Assembly (NCBI GenBank): GCA_964491515.1
Contig: CAZBGQ010000012.1
Span: 1-41,565 of the forward strand
Length of the DNA: 41,565 bases
DNA from: CAZBGQ01 sp964491515
GTDB taxonomy: Bacteria > Patescibacteriota > Gracilibacteria > UBA1369 > UBA12473
Direction: 5' to 3'
In this document: positions 8,358 to 16,528 of the stretch, in pieces
Layout: each line of letters begins with the position of its first letter
Numbering within the stretch: the first letter of the stretch is position 1
Program-made: the position numbers and the translations under genes
The notes under the pieces: generated by a model
What the model was told of the DNA's origin: nothing
What the model saw: the letters and a program-made list of their open reading frames with translations, nothing else
Database searches by the model: none

Positions 8358-9110
8358 ATGTATGAAGGAATTTTTACTGAAATTGGGCTTTCTCCGAATG
8401 AGGCTAAAATGTACGAGACCATGCTTTCGGAGGGTGAAATGACGGTGGGTGAGGTGTCTTTGAAGTCTAAAATTCACCGTCGCAATGTGTATGATGCAAT
8501 GAATCGGCTTATCGAGAAGGGGTTGGTTTTTCAGATTATGGGAAGTGGTGAAAATTTGTATCGTCCGGTGGATCCTTCTAAGTTGATGGAATTGGTGGAT
8601 GAGAAACGGATGAAGCTGGAGGGAGTGATGCCTCGACTTGAAACGATGTTTAGTGCTCGTCCTGAACAGGAGGCAGCTTTTATTTATAAGGGCATTGAGG
8701 GTTTTAAAAATTATTTACGTGATATTTTGAGCGTGCAGGAAGATGTATGTTTTATTGGTGCAAAAGGGGCGTGGTTTGATCCACGACTTCAGACGTTTTT
8801 AGATCGATTTTTGGTAGATGCGAAAAAGCGGGGAGTGAAGTACCGTCATATTTTTGACCATGAGGTTAAAAATGAGGCTGTACGTGTGCCTAAATCGGTG
8901 GGTAAGCCTTATAAATTTTTGCCGAAAAAGTATTCCACTCCAGCCATGGTTGATATTTTCGGGGATCATGTGGTGTCATTTACGGGGGCAGGTTTAATGG
9001 AAATTAACGACGACATCACGATTTTTGTAATCATAAGTAAGCCTATGGCAGATAGTTATCGAAAGTGGTTTCAGTTTATGTGGGATTTTTGTCCGGAGTG
9101 GGAAGAGTAG
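8358..9110 (+). CDS. TrmB-family transcriptional regulator
   Basis: This 250-aa protein has an N-terminal winged helix (about residues 8-72: GLSPNEAKMYETMLSEGEMTVGEVSLKSKIHRRNVYDAMNRLIEKGLV), the typical TrmB HTH. A coiled linker (about 73-100) leads to a C-terminal domain of the TrmB/PLD-like type (FIYKGIEGFKNYLRDIL...DVCFIGAKGAWFDPRLQTFLDRF...KRGVKYRHIFDHE). TrmB proteins of archaea control sugar metabolism; CPR relatives have few assigned targets and no sugar-binding specificity can be read here. Length and layout are normal for the family. The promoter is strong and nearly leaderless, with a palindrome just upstream that may mean autoregulation. Confidence 0.85.
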   Translation: MYEGIFTEIGLSPNEAKMYETMLSEGEMTVGEVSLKSKIHRRNVYDAMNRLIEKGLVFQIMGSGENLYRPVDPSKLMELVDEKRMKLEGVMPRLETMFSARPEQEAAFIYKGIEGFKNYLRDILSVQEDVCFIGAKGAWFDPRLQTFLDRFLVDAKKRGVKYRHIFDHEVKNEAVRVPKSVGKPYKFLPKKYSTPAMVDIFGDHVVSFTGAGLMEINDDITIFVIISKPMADSYRKWFQFMWDFCPEWEE

Positions 9111-9338
9111 GTTTTGGGTGCCGTTGTGGATGGATTGGTTTGTGGTTTGTGGATGGGGGGGCTTTTTGTAGTGGTTACGTGTGGTTAGGTGAGCCTCGTT
9201 TGCCCCCGTGTCATATTTTGTTCATGGTTCTGTAACCATTAAAATGCGGGTACATAACGGCGCAAGGTGAAATGCTTTATCAAGCTCGAATAACAGGTTG
9301 AAAAGTGGTATCATAGACCCTCACTAATCCCTCTAAGT
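9111..9338. other. intergenic region before HNH gene
   Basis: There is no gene. A small hairpin, ATGGTT/AACCAT, lies at about 9223-9238. From about 9240 the + strand loses its G+T bias and becomes A+C-richer, which may mark the left edge of the inserted HNH segment. No clear target duplication or inverted repeat was found. Confidence 0.4.
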
Positions 9339-10226
9339 ATGACCACCAAGGAACTTCACAAACGGTTCTCCGAATGCGGAAAAAACATCAAAAAATTAAT
9401 GAGAGAATGCGCATTAATGTTACCTGAAATCGATCGTCAACAAATCTGGAAGAAGGAAGGATTTGGGTCAATCTACGAATACGCAGCCAAACTAGCTAAC
9501 ATGAGCCGCTATCAGGTTGAGATGGCACTCTGGACAGTTCGCAAAATTGAACACATGCCCGCGCTTCTGAAGGTTGCGCAAGAAAAAGGCATTCATGCCG
9601 TGAGACCGGTCGCAAACGTGGCCACCACGGAAACAGCTGAGTTCTGGGCGGATAAGGCGGAAACTCTCACCGTTCGCGGGCTAGAAACGTACGTACGGGA
9701 AACTAGAAAATCTTGTCACGTGACAAGTCTTCAACCTGCAAAATTGTCCAAAATGACGATAAATGTAGCCCTTCCCGAGACTCTTGCCAAACGATTGGAT
9801 CAACTGAGCAAGCGAGCCGACTTCGAAGAATTATTGGGTAAATTCCTAGACAACGTTGAACAAAAAGAGGCCGAAATTAAACCCGATCCAGTCCAAACCG
9901 ATTCCCGTCACATTCCTGCCAAAATCCGCAAGCACGTGATCACGCGAACAAACAATAAATGCGCTTACCCAGCCTGTAAAAAACCAGTTTATCAGTTGCA
10001 CCACACAGAGCGGTGGGCCCTAAAACATGCACACGATCCCGATCGACTGCAACCGCTGTGCAAAGAACACAACGAACTGGCCCACCGCGGGCTTATCGAG
10101 AACGAGGAAAAATCGCCAATCGAGTGGAGACTACGACAAGAGCCGGACAAAAAACACCCTAAATTCGAAATTGATAAGAGGGTGACAAGTTATTCTAGAC
10201 CAACATCCACACTCCAATGGCAATGA
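9339..10226 (+). CDS. HNH endonuclease-domain protein
   Basis: This 295-aa protein has an N-terminal helical part (about 1-125, including VRGLETYVRETRK), a middle segment (TINVALPETLAKRLDQLSKRADFEELLGKFLD) and a C-terminal HNH nuclease: CAYPAC (C208/C213), HH at about 221-222, then LQPLCKEHNELAH supplying further Cys/His. HNH domains cut DNA using one divalent metal; free-standing ones are often homing or mobile enzymes. The + strand here is A+C-rich (19 C, 8 G in the 60 bases from 9901), the reverse of the flanking DNA. Its last 9-10 codons read antisense into the 3' end of the transporter gene, with a 32-bp overlap. Both points suggest insertion. Confidence 0.8.
   Translation: MTTKELHKRFSECGKNIKKLMRECALMLPEIDRQQIWKKEGFGSIYEYAAKLANMSRYQVEMALWTVRKIEHMPALLKVAQEKGIHAVRPVANVATTETAEFWADKAETLTVRGLETYVRETRKSCHVTSLQPAKLSKMTINVALPETLAKRLDQLSKRADFEELLGKFLDNVEQKEAEIKPDPVQTDSRHIPAKIRKHVITRTNNKCAYPACKKPVYQLHHTERWALKHAHDPDRLQPLCKEHNELAHRGLIENEEKSPIEWRLRQEPDKKHPKFEIDKRVTSYSRPTSTLQWQ
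9712..9727. repeat. 16-bp perfect palindrome inside HNH gene
   Basis: CTTGTCACGTGACAAG lies between the N-terminal region and the middle segment of the HNH protein. The half-site GTGACAAG recurs near the gene's 3' end (about 10181-10188). It could be a protein-binding or self-recognition site, or chance. Confidence 0.5.
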
Positions 10227-10740
10227 ATATGAGGCCGCTGATTTGTGCTATAAGAGTGTGATTGACTCGTTTTGCCATCCATTTCCCTAATTCGATTGCA
10301 AGTAGGGTGACAATGGCAAGGGCAGTTAGGACTCCTAGCAGAACGATTAGTGGGTGATATTGTGTGGCGAATAAGCCGGTGGCGATGTTGGTGCGGTCGC
10401 CGATTTCTGCGATGAAAATGAGTCCAAAAGTTGAACGGAATAATGTGCTGGCTTGGAGTGTTTCGGGGGAGGTCTCTTCTTTACTTAGGATGGATTTGAT
10501 CCCGAAAAGAATGAATATAATTCCGGCGCCTATGGTTAGGATCTCTAGATTGATCATGTCGGCGAGTGAGTGTCCGGCAAAGGCGGTGAGGGTGTTGATA
10601 ATGATGTAGGCGGTGAATGCGCCGCCAAAAACGGTTAGGTGACGATTGGTTTTGGAGGCGAGTAAACTCACTGTTAAGAAGCTTTTGTCTCCAAGTTCGG
10701 CGAGGAGCACGGTTAGGAAGGGGAGTATGAGACCGTCCAT
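10195..10740 (-). CDS. Gdt1/TMEM165-family (UPF0016) cation transporter
   Basis: This 181-aa membrane protein has six predicted hydrophobic segments arranged as two halves, each with the family signature E-x-G-D-[KR]-[ST]: ELGDKS at about residue 15 and EIGDRT at about residue 111. The acidic residues are the cation-binding site. The family exports Mn2+ or Ca2+, probably in exchange for protons; which ion is used here cannot be read. Length is normal. It starts 5 bp after the epimerase-reductase stop on the same strand, so they form an operon. Its 3' end is overlapped by the convergent HNH gene. Confidence 0.85.
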   Translation of the reverse strand: MDGLILPFLTVLLAELGDKSFLTVSLLASKTNRHLTVFGGAFTAYIIINTLTAFAGHSLADMINLEILTIGAGIIFILFGIKSILSKEETSPETLQASTLFRSTFGLIFIAEIGDRTNIATGLFATQYHPLIVLLGVLTALAIVTLLAIELGKWMAKRVNHTLIAQISGLIFIAIGVWMLV

Positions 10741-10745
10741 GCAAG

Positions 10746-11582
10746 CTATTTTTTAAATCCTTTAATGAGGCAGTCACGGATGGCTTCTTCGATGGGTCGC
10801 ATACGAATATTTTCAGCGGCAAGTTTGTCTGTGTTGAGAAGGCAGTTGGAGCGTCCGGCACAGGCATATTTGTCATACATTTCTTCGACCGACATGAGTT
10901 CATACGTGTAGGTGGGGTCGACCAAGTCTCGATAGAGATCGAGAATGGTTTTGTGGTCGATTTGTCCGGGATTGGTCATGTTGTAGATGCCGGTTTTCTC
11001 TTGTTTGATGAGTTCGTAGGAGGCGGGGAGTAGGTCTTCGATCACGGTCATGGAATTGGGGACGTTGATTACTTTGTCATATTTGAGGATTTTTGAGATG
11101 AAGTTGCGTTCGCCTGCATTGGCGTCGATAGGCATGCGTAGTCGAAGTTGAAGTACGGGAAATTCTGAGAGCATGCGTTCAGACCAGGCTTTGGTTCGGC
11201 TGTAGAATGAGCCCTCGAAGTTAGGTTTATCTGTTTCGGAGAAGCCTTGGCCGTTGTTATCACCGTCGTATACACAGCCTGAGCCTAAATGGACGAGGCG
11301 AACACCTGCTTCTGTGCAGGCTTGCGCTAAAATAAGTGGGCCGGTCACGTTGGCGTAGAGGGTTTCGGCTTGATGGGTTTCGCACCAGTCTACGTTGGGT
11401 CTGCCAGTTTTTCCGGCGCAGTTTATTATCACATCGGGAGTGTGTGTTTTAAGTTCCGCTCTGATGGCTTCTAGGTCGCCGATGTCTGATTGACTGGGGA
11501 TGACCGTTTCGCCGTGTTCGAGGAGAAATTTTTGAAAGTGTTGTCCGAGATAGCCGCGTGGGCCGGTGATGAGGAATTTCAT
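10746..11582 (-). CDS. UDP-4-keto-6-deoxyglucose 3,5-epimerase/4-reductase-like (SDR)
   Basis: This 278-aa extended SDR has a GPRGYLGQ nucleotide-binding loop (residues 7-14) and catalytic YSRTK (Y127/K131). Its segments match the plant NRS/ER and RHM C-terminal enzymes and the mimivirus counterpart from memory: GRPNVDWCETH (60-70), SETDKPNFEGSFYSRTK, LRMPI...NFISKILKYDKVINVPNSMT, GIYNMTNPG. Those enzymes make UDP-L-rhamnose from UDP-4-keto-6-deoxyglucose. The nearest alternative is an RmlD-type dTDP-4-keto-rhamnose reductase. The start is ATG 11582 (MKFLITGP), since the frame upstream has no family match; a weak AGGTAAG lies upstream. Its sugar 4,6-dehydratase partner is not in this window. 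Confidence 0.75.
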   Translation of the reverse strand: MKFLITGPRGYLGQHFQKFLLEHGETVIPSQSDIGDLEAIRAELKTHTPDVIINCAGKTGRPNVDWCETHQAETLYANVTGPLILAQACTEAGVRLVHLGSGCVYDGDNNGQGFSETDKPNFEGSFYSRTKAWSERMLSEFPVLQLRLRMPIDANAGERNFISKILKYDKVINVPNSMTVIEDLLPASYELIKQEKTGIYNMTNPGQIDHKTILDLYRDLVDPTYTYELMSVEEMYDKYACAGRSNCLLNTDKLAAENIRMRPIEEAIRDCLIKGFKK

Positions 11583-11813
11583 GGTTTCTATCTTACCTAA
11601 AAGTATTGTTATTTGCGATACTTTCCTTTTGAGCCGCATCGCTTACTAAGTGGAATATGGTGCCCAAAGTGATGGCGCGTTTTATGTTGTGGGTTCTGGG
11701 CCCTCGTCGTCCGTGATTTTTTTTATATGTAAAGCGTATCTTCATAGGTGAGGGTGGCTTTTGGCGTGAATTTCAGGTATAATTTCGTAATATCAAAAAT
11801 AAAAATAAACCTA
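11583..11813. promoter_or_regulatory. divergent intergenic region with -10 box
   Basis: This gap separates the divergent epimerase-reductase and 229-aa genes. A TATAAT at 11778-11783, preceded by TTTCAGG exactly as at 1193-1205, probably serves the 229-aa gene and gives a leader of about 25 nt. No clear minus-strand promoter is seen. Confidence 0.45.
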
Positions 11814-12503
11814 ATGCCTTCTGCGTTGAGCTCTGAAAAGATTGACTTTGATTCCATGAAATTTGTGGCATTGGAGCGCTTTATGTCACGTTTAGATGAA
11901 GCTGATACGGTGGGTCGTGATGTGGATGAATTGCAGTATGATTTTATGGAACGGTGTGATCGAGTTTTGATGGAGACTATTTCTGAATGTGTTAAAAGAG
12001 AGGATGTGGTTGATTTTGAAGACGCTGAATTGCGTTCAACGTTGTCATCTCAATTGGATTTGGCTTTAGAGGATGCGGTGTCGCTTCCTGCATTGATTCA
12101 AGAATCCTTGTTTATTTTGGAAGCCATGGAAGATGTGACCGATGCGTGGTTGTCTGTGGTCTTGTTCGATGAAGAAAAACTTAAGGAACTTTATGGCTTG
12201 GTTCAAGCGTTGGGAGAGGATCAAGAAGAGTACCATGCGAATCAAACCTTGCGTGATTTGATCATGGAATTTGTGTATGCATCTCCGCTTTTGACAGGAG
12301 AAGATTGGATGCGGTTTCATTTATTGATTGAACATATGTCAGATGAAGCGGTTATTTGGGTGATGAATCGATTTTTGAATGGTCACCTGGAATACATTCA
12401 AGTGCTTCAGGTCCGTTGCTTGGATCATTATCCTGAATTGGCTCAAAAAGTGAGATCTCGTCTACTTAAAGAGGCGAGTCTTTTTGCGAAACGGCTTGGA
12501 TAA
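11814..12503 (+). CDS. acidic helical hypothetical protein
   Basis: This 229-aa protein starts at ATG 11814 (MPSALSSEKIDFDSM). The frame is open further upstream, but that stretch contains the TATAAT promoter box and reads as non-coding. It is Glu/Asp/Leu-rich, with no Gly-rich loop or Cys motif, and looks all-helical (LQYDFMERCDRVLMETISECVKRE; ALIQESLFILEAMEDV; AKRLG at the end), perhaps a HEAT- or TPR-like bundle. No signal peptide is present. It shares the TTTCAGGTATAAT promoter string with the 1,268-aa gene, hinting at common regulation. It is not recognised. Confidence 0.6.
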   Translation: MPSALSSEKIDFDSMKFVALERFMSRLDEADTVGRDVDELQYDFMERCDRVLMETISECVKREDVVDFEDAELRSTLSSQLDLALEDAVSLPALIQESLFILEAMEDVTDAWLSVVLFDEEKLKELYGLVQALGEDQEEYHANQTLRDLIMEFVYASPLLTGEDWMRFHLLIEHMSDEAVIWVMNRFLNGHLEYIQVLQVRCLDHYPELAQKVRSRLLKEASLFAKRLG

Positions 12504-12576
12504 GGGGGTTTTAGGTTCTTGTTGTTATTGGCCAAACAAAGTGGCCTATTTGCCAAGTCTGTTTTTGGAAGAATGC

Positions 12577-12605
12577 TTGACCATTATGAGGTGAATGCCT
12601 AGACT
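12577..12605 (+). promoter_or_regulatory. nrdJ promoter
   Basis: TTGACC (12577-12582), a 17-nt spacer, TAGACT (12600-12605). Transcription would start near 12612, inside the first NrdR box, so NrdR binding would block initiation. The leader to the ATG at 12716 is about 105 nt. Confidence 0.5.
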
Positions 12606-12610
12606 TGTAT

Positions 12611-12626
12611 CTACCATATTTAGTGT
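12611..12626. promoter_or_regulatory. NrdR box 1
   Basis: The 16-mer CTACCATATTTAGTGT fits the NrdR-box consensus acaCwAtATaTwGtgt at nearly all conserved positions. It is paired with box 2 at a 32-bp start-to-start distance, the known three-helical-turn spacing of NrdR box pairs. Confidence 0.75.
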
Positions 12627-12642
12627 CCTTGTTGACCCTTAA

Positions 12643-12658
12643 GCACAATATCTAGTGT
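12643..12658. promoter_or_regulatory. NrdR box 2
   Basis: GCACAATATCTAGTGT matches the NrdR-box consensus very closely. With box 1 it forms the tandem operator typical of ribonucleotide-reductase genes, so nrdJ is probably repressed by ATP/dATP-sensing NrdR. The nrdR gene itself is not in the window. Confidence 0.8.
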
Positions 12659-12715
12659 TTCGTCCGCTTAGAGCGCTCGTGTGGCTTGGTTTTGCTCTTT
12701 TAACCCTCCTAACCC

Positions 12716-15700
12716 ATGTCTTCTTCTCCGACGGCCACGCCGGCCATGGTTCATCCTAAGTCAGAGCGTGATAGTTTTTTTCAGTCCCAAGTTGGGGCTA
12801 AAGGTTTAAAAATTTCTCGTTATTTCACTGCTAAAGGACAGGACCCGTTCTCTAGTGTTGAATTTGAATTGCGTACGTCTCGAATTACTAATCCTGATGG
12901 ATCGATTGTTTTTGAGCAAAAGGATTTGGAAGTGCCTACTTCATGGTCACAGGTTGCGACAGATGTATTGGCTCAAAAATATTGTAGAAAGCAAGGAGTA
13001 CCTCAAATTGATCGAAAGACAGGAAAACCATTGTTGGATAAGAAAGGTAATCCGGTCCTCGGCGGAGAATGGTCTGCGAAGCAAGTGGTGGGCCGATTGG
13101 CTGAAACTTGGAGATATTGGGGAGAGAGGTATGGTTATTTTGAAACGGCAGATGATGCTCAGGCTTTTGAAGATGAAATGAAATATTTATTGGTGACACA
13201 GCGAGCGGCGCCTAATAGTCCTCAATGGTTTAATACGGGATTGGCTCATGCTTATGGGATCAAGGGCACGGCCCAAGGTCATTCGTATGTGGATGAAGCC
13301 ACTGGGAAAGTGAAGAAATCAGAAGATGCGTACACTCGACCTCAGCCTCATGCGTGTTTTATTCAGTCGATTGAGGATGATTTGGTGGGGCAGGGAGGAA
13401 TTTTTGACGGAGTGACTCGTGAAGCGTTGCTGTTTAAATATGGATCAGGAACGGGATCAAATTTTTCTCGTTTACGTGGGAATAATGAAGCATTGGGAGG
13501 CGGTGGTAAATCGTCCGGTCTTATGAGTTTCTTGCGTGTGTTTGATCGAGCGGCTGGTGCTATTAAATCTGGCGGAACCACACGCCGCGCGGCCAAAATG
13601 GTGTGCGTGAACATGGACCATCCTGAAATTGAAGATTTTATTAATTGGAAAGTGATTGAAGAGCAAAAAGTGGCCGCGCTCGTGGCCGGTTCTAAATTAT
13701 GTTATGAACATCTTAAGGGAATTGTTGATTCGGTTTATGAGAAGGGAGCGGAGGCAGAATCCAATCCTGATCTTAGGCGTCTTATTCTTAAATCCAGTAA
13801 AGCTCACATCCCGCTTAATATTGTTAAGCGTGTGATTTTGATGGTGACAGAGAATGGCCTTACCCCTGAAACATTCACATTTGGTGTGTATGATGTTGAT
13901 TTCCGATCAGAAGCGTATGCAACCGTAAGTGGTCAGAATTCTAATAATTCAGTGCGAGTGACCAATGAGTTTATTCGTGCGGTTGAAAAAGATGGCACAT
14001 GGGATCTTATCAATCGACGAGATGGGTCTGTGTATAAGACAGTTCCGGCTCGTGATTTGTGGGAACAAATTTCTCAAGCGGCATGGATGTGTGCAGATCC
14101 TGGATTGCAGTATGATTCAACTATTAATGAGTGGCATACGTGTCCTGAAAGTGGACGAATCAATGCAAGTAATCCTTGTTCTGAATATATGTTCTTGGAT
14201 GACACGGCGTGTAATTTGGCGTCTGTGAATTTGGTTAAGTATTATGATGAGAAAAAGAAAGAGTTTGATATAGAAGGGTTCCGTCATACCTGTCATTTGT
14301 GGACGATGGTGTTGGAAATTTCTGTGCTTATGGCGCAGTTTCCATCTGAATCGATTGCTAAGTTGAGTTATGATTTTCGTACGCTCGGACTGGGTTATGC
14401 TAATATCGGATCACTTTTGATGCGTCAGGGAATTCCTTATGATAGTGAGGAAGGTATGGCGATTTGTGGTGCGATCACCGCACTTATGTGTGGAGAAGCG
14501 TATGCGACTTCTGCTCAAATGGCTAAGATCCGTGGCTCATTTCCAGCTCATGATAAGAGTAAGGATTCAATGTTGCGTGTGATTCGAAACCATCGCCGTG
14601 CGGCTTACAATGTTGATAAGAGTGAGTATGAAGATCTTTCGATCACTCCGGTTGGTATTGATTCAAAATTAGTGAACAAGGATTTATTGTTAGCAGCTCA
14701 AGATTCTTGGGATCGTGCTCTTGAATGGGGGACGGAATATGGATATCGAAATGCTCAGGTTACGGTGATTGCACCGACAGGAACGATTGGGCTTGTGATG
14801 GATTGTGATACCACTGGAATTGAGCCAGATTTCGCGTTGGTTAAATTTAAGAAATTGGTGGGTGGTGGTTATTTCAAAATTGCTAATCAGTCTATTCAGC
14901 CGGCTCTTGAAAATCTTGGTTATATGCCTAAACAGATTGAATCGATCCTTCATTATGTAAAAGGACATGGAACACTTAAAGGTTCTCCTTCTATTTCGCA
15001 TGATGCTTTGCGTGAGCGTGGATTCAGTGACAAGCAGTTGGTGGCGATTGAAGGACAGCTTGAAAGTGTGTTTGAGCTCAAGTTTGCTTTTAATAAGTGG
15101 ACGTTGGGTGAAGATTTCTGTCAGGAAATTTTAAAGATGACAGAATCACAGTTGGCTGATCCTAAGTTTAATATGTTGGTTCACCTTGGATTTACAAGTG
15201 CAGAGGTTGAAGAAGCCAATATTTATGTGTGTGGAACCATGACAATCGAAGGCGCTCCTCATCTTAAAGAAGAAGATTATCCGGTGTTTGATTGTGCTAA
15301 TCGTTGTGGCTCGACCGGAGAACGGTTTATCCATTGGAAGGGGCATGTCAAAATGATGGCGGCCGCTCAACCGTTTATTTCTGGTGCTATTTCTAAGACC
15401 ATTAATATGCCGGAAGAAGCCACGGTTGATGAAGTTAAAGAAGCTTATTTGGAAAGTTGGAGGTATATGCTTAAGGCCAATGCACTTTATCGTGATGGTT
15501 CTAAGTTGAGTCAGCCGCTTAGTACTTCGTCTTTACCTGGGAATCTGGGGTCATTGTTTGATTTCACAGATGCTGAATTGGAGATGGAGCCACATGAAAT
15601 TCATCGGGAAGTGGTTGAAAAAATCATTCAAAAGCCATTCCGACGTAAGTTGCCAAATGAACGTCACAGTCTCACTCATAAGTTTAGTATTCAAGGACAT

Positions 15701-16354
15701 GAAGGGTATCTTACGTGTGGCCTGTATGATGATGGTCAGCCAGGTGAAGTTTTCATTAAGATGAGTAAAGAAGGCAGCACGTTGTCTGGGATTATGGATG
15801 CGTTTGCGTTGTCGTTGTCTCTTAATTTGCAGTACGGAGTGCCGCTTGAAGTGATGGTTCGTAAGTTCACTCACACTCGATTTGAGCCGGCTGGTATGAC
15901 GCAAAATTCTGAGATTCCAATGGTTAAATCAATCATGGATTATCTTGGACGATGGTTGGCGCTTAAATTCTTGGATAAGGATGTAGCTAAGAAGTATCAC
16001 AATGAAGAATTGGTGGATCGTGCGTATGAAAATGGTACGTTGTCTCGACCTAATTACGCTCATTTACAGGAAGATTTCGAGAAAATGGTGGCGTCGGTTG
16101 GAGGCATGCGTGCCACACAGGGTGTTGGTTCGGAGACGGCGGCTGCTTCTGTAACGGTTGAACGTGAAGCGGTGGCGGTTAAAGAAACGGTCACAGTTGG
16201 AAATATGGAACAATTGGGGTCTATGCAGAGTAATATGGCGCTTCGAATGAATAACGAAGACGCGCCCATGTGTACCACGTGTGGATCGGTGATGGTCCGT
16301 AATGGAACTTGTTATAAGTGTATTGGATGTGGCGACACGTCCGGATGTAGCTAA
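12716..16354 (+). CDS. nrdJ: adenosylcobalamin-dependent (class II) ribonucleotide reductase
   Basis: This 1,212-aa enzyme reduces ribonucleotides to deoxyribonucleotides using a thiyl radical made from coenzyme B12. Visible family marks are RAAPNSPQWFNTGL near the N-terminal region, LFKYGSGTGSNFSRLRG, the active-site N-x-C-x-E as NPCSE (N486, C488, E490), DDTACNLASVNL, APTGTIG, and a C-terminal zinc-ribbon-like segment (CTTCGSVMV...CYKCIGCGDTSGCS, about 1183-1211) whose cysteines probably re-reduce the active site or bind zinc. The length fits the long NrdJ subfamily and no intein is seen. Two NrdR boxes lie upstream. The ATG has no SD. It needs imported or salvaged cobalamin; no B12 genes are in the window. 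Confidence 0.95.
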   Translation: MSSSPTATPAMVHPKSERDSFFQSQVGAKGLKISRYFTAKGQDPFSSVEFELRTSRITNPDGSIVFEQKDLEVPTSWSQVATDVLAQKYCRKQGVPQIDRKTGKPLLDKKGNPVLGGEWSAKQVVGRLAETWRYWGERYGYFETADDAQAFEDEMKYLLVTQRAAPNSPQWFNTGLAHAYGIKGTAQGHSYVDEATGKVKKSEDAYTRPQPHACFIQSIEDDLVGQGGIFDGVTREALLFKYGSGTGSNFSRLRGNNEALGGGGKSSGLMSFLRVFDRAAGAIKSGGTTRRAAKMVCVNMDHPEIEDFINWKVIEEQKVAALVAGSKLCYEHLKGIVDSVYEKGAEAESNPDLRRLILKSSKAHIPLNIVKRVILMVTENGLTPETFTFGVYDVDFRSEAYATVSGQNSNNSVRVTNEFIRAVEKDGTWDLINRRDGSVYKTVPARDLWEQISQAAWMCADPGLQYDSTINEWHTCPESGRINASNPCSEYMFLDDTACNLASVNLVKYYDEKKKEFDIEGFRHTCHLWTMVLEISVLMAQFPSESIAKLSYDFRTLGLGYANIGSLLMRQGIPYDSEEGMAICGAITALMCGEAYATSAQMAKIRGSFPAHDKSKDSMLRVIRNHRRAAYNVDKSEYEDLSITPVGIDSKLVNKDLLLAAQDSWDRALEWGTEYGYRNAQVTVIAPTGTIGLVMDCDTTGIEPDFALVKFKKLVGGGYFKIANQSIQPALENLGYMPKQIESILHYVKGHGTLKGSPSISHDALRERGFSDKQLVAIEGQLESVFELKFAFNKWTLGEDFCQEILKMTESQLADPKFNMLVHLGFTSAEVEEANIYVCGTMTIEGAPHLKEEDYPVFDCANRCGSTGERFIHWKGHVKMMAAAQPFISGAISKTINMPEEATVDEVKEAYLESWRYMLKANALYRDGSKLSQPLSTSSLPGNLGSLFDFTDAELEMEPHEIHREVVEKIIQKPFRRKLPNERHSLTHKFSIQGHEGYLTCGLYDDGQPGEVFIKMSKEGSTLSGIMDAFALSLSLNLQYGVPLEVMVRKFTHTRFEPAGMTQNSEIPMVKSIMDYLGRWLALKFLDKDVAKKYHNEELVDRAYENGTLSRPNYAHLQEDFEKMVASVGGMRATQGVGSETAAASVTVEREAVAVKETVTVGNMEQLGSMQSNMALRMNNEDAPMCTTCGSVMVRNGTCYKCIGCGDTSGCS

Positions 16355-16373
16355 ACAGAAAGAACCGTCAAAT

Positions 16374-16415
16374 CTCCTCAGGCTCCTCTGGTTAGCTTGG
16401 GGAGTATTTGAGGAG
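16374..16415 (+). terminator. hairpin after nrdJ
   Basis: A CTCCTCA/TGAGGAG stem with inner CTCC/GGAG pairing begins 20 bases after the nrdJ stop. There is no T run, so it may stabilise the 3' end rather than terminate. Confidence 0.4.
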
Positions 16416-16501
16416 CGATGTTGGGAGGAGAAAGTAGGGGGGAGGTTTTTTGATTTGTCGAAATCCCGGCACATGATGTGATGGGTTTTTGTGAAATTGA
16501 A

Positions 16502-16520
16502 TTGAACAGAGATAGAAAAT
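16502..16520 (+). repeat. left inverted repeat of GC-rich island 2
   Basis: It reads TTGAACAGAGATAGAAAAT. Its 15 inner bases ACAGAGATAGAAAAT (16506-16520) are a perfect inverted match to 17579-17593. Outside it lies ordinary AT-rich sequence after nrdJ; inside it the GC content rises. Confidence 0.6.
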
Positions 16521-16528
16521 TAATTAAA

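Noticed and set aside
12716..16354. Intein in nrdJ
   Set aside because: The extra length versus short NrdJ is accounted for by the long subfamily; no intein splice motifs were seen.
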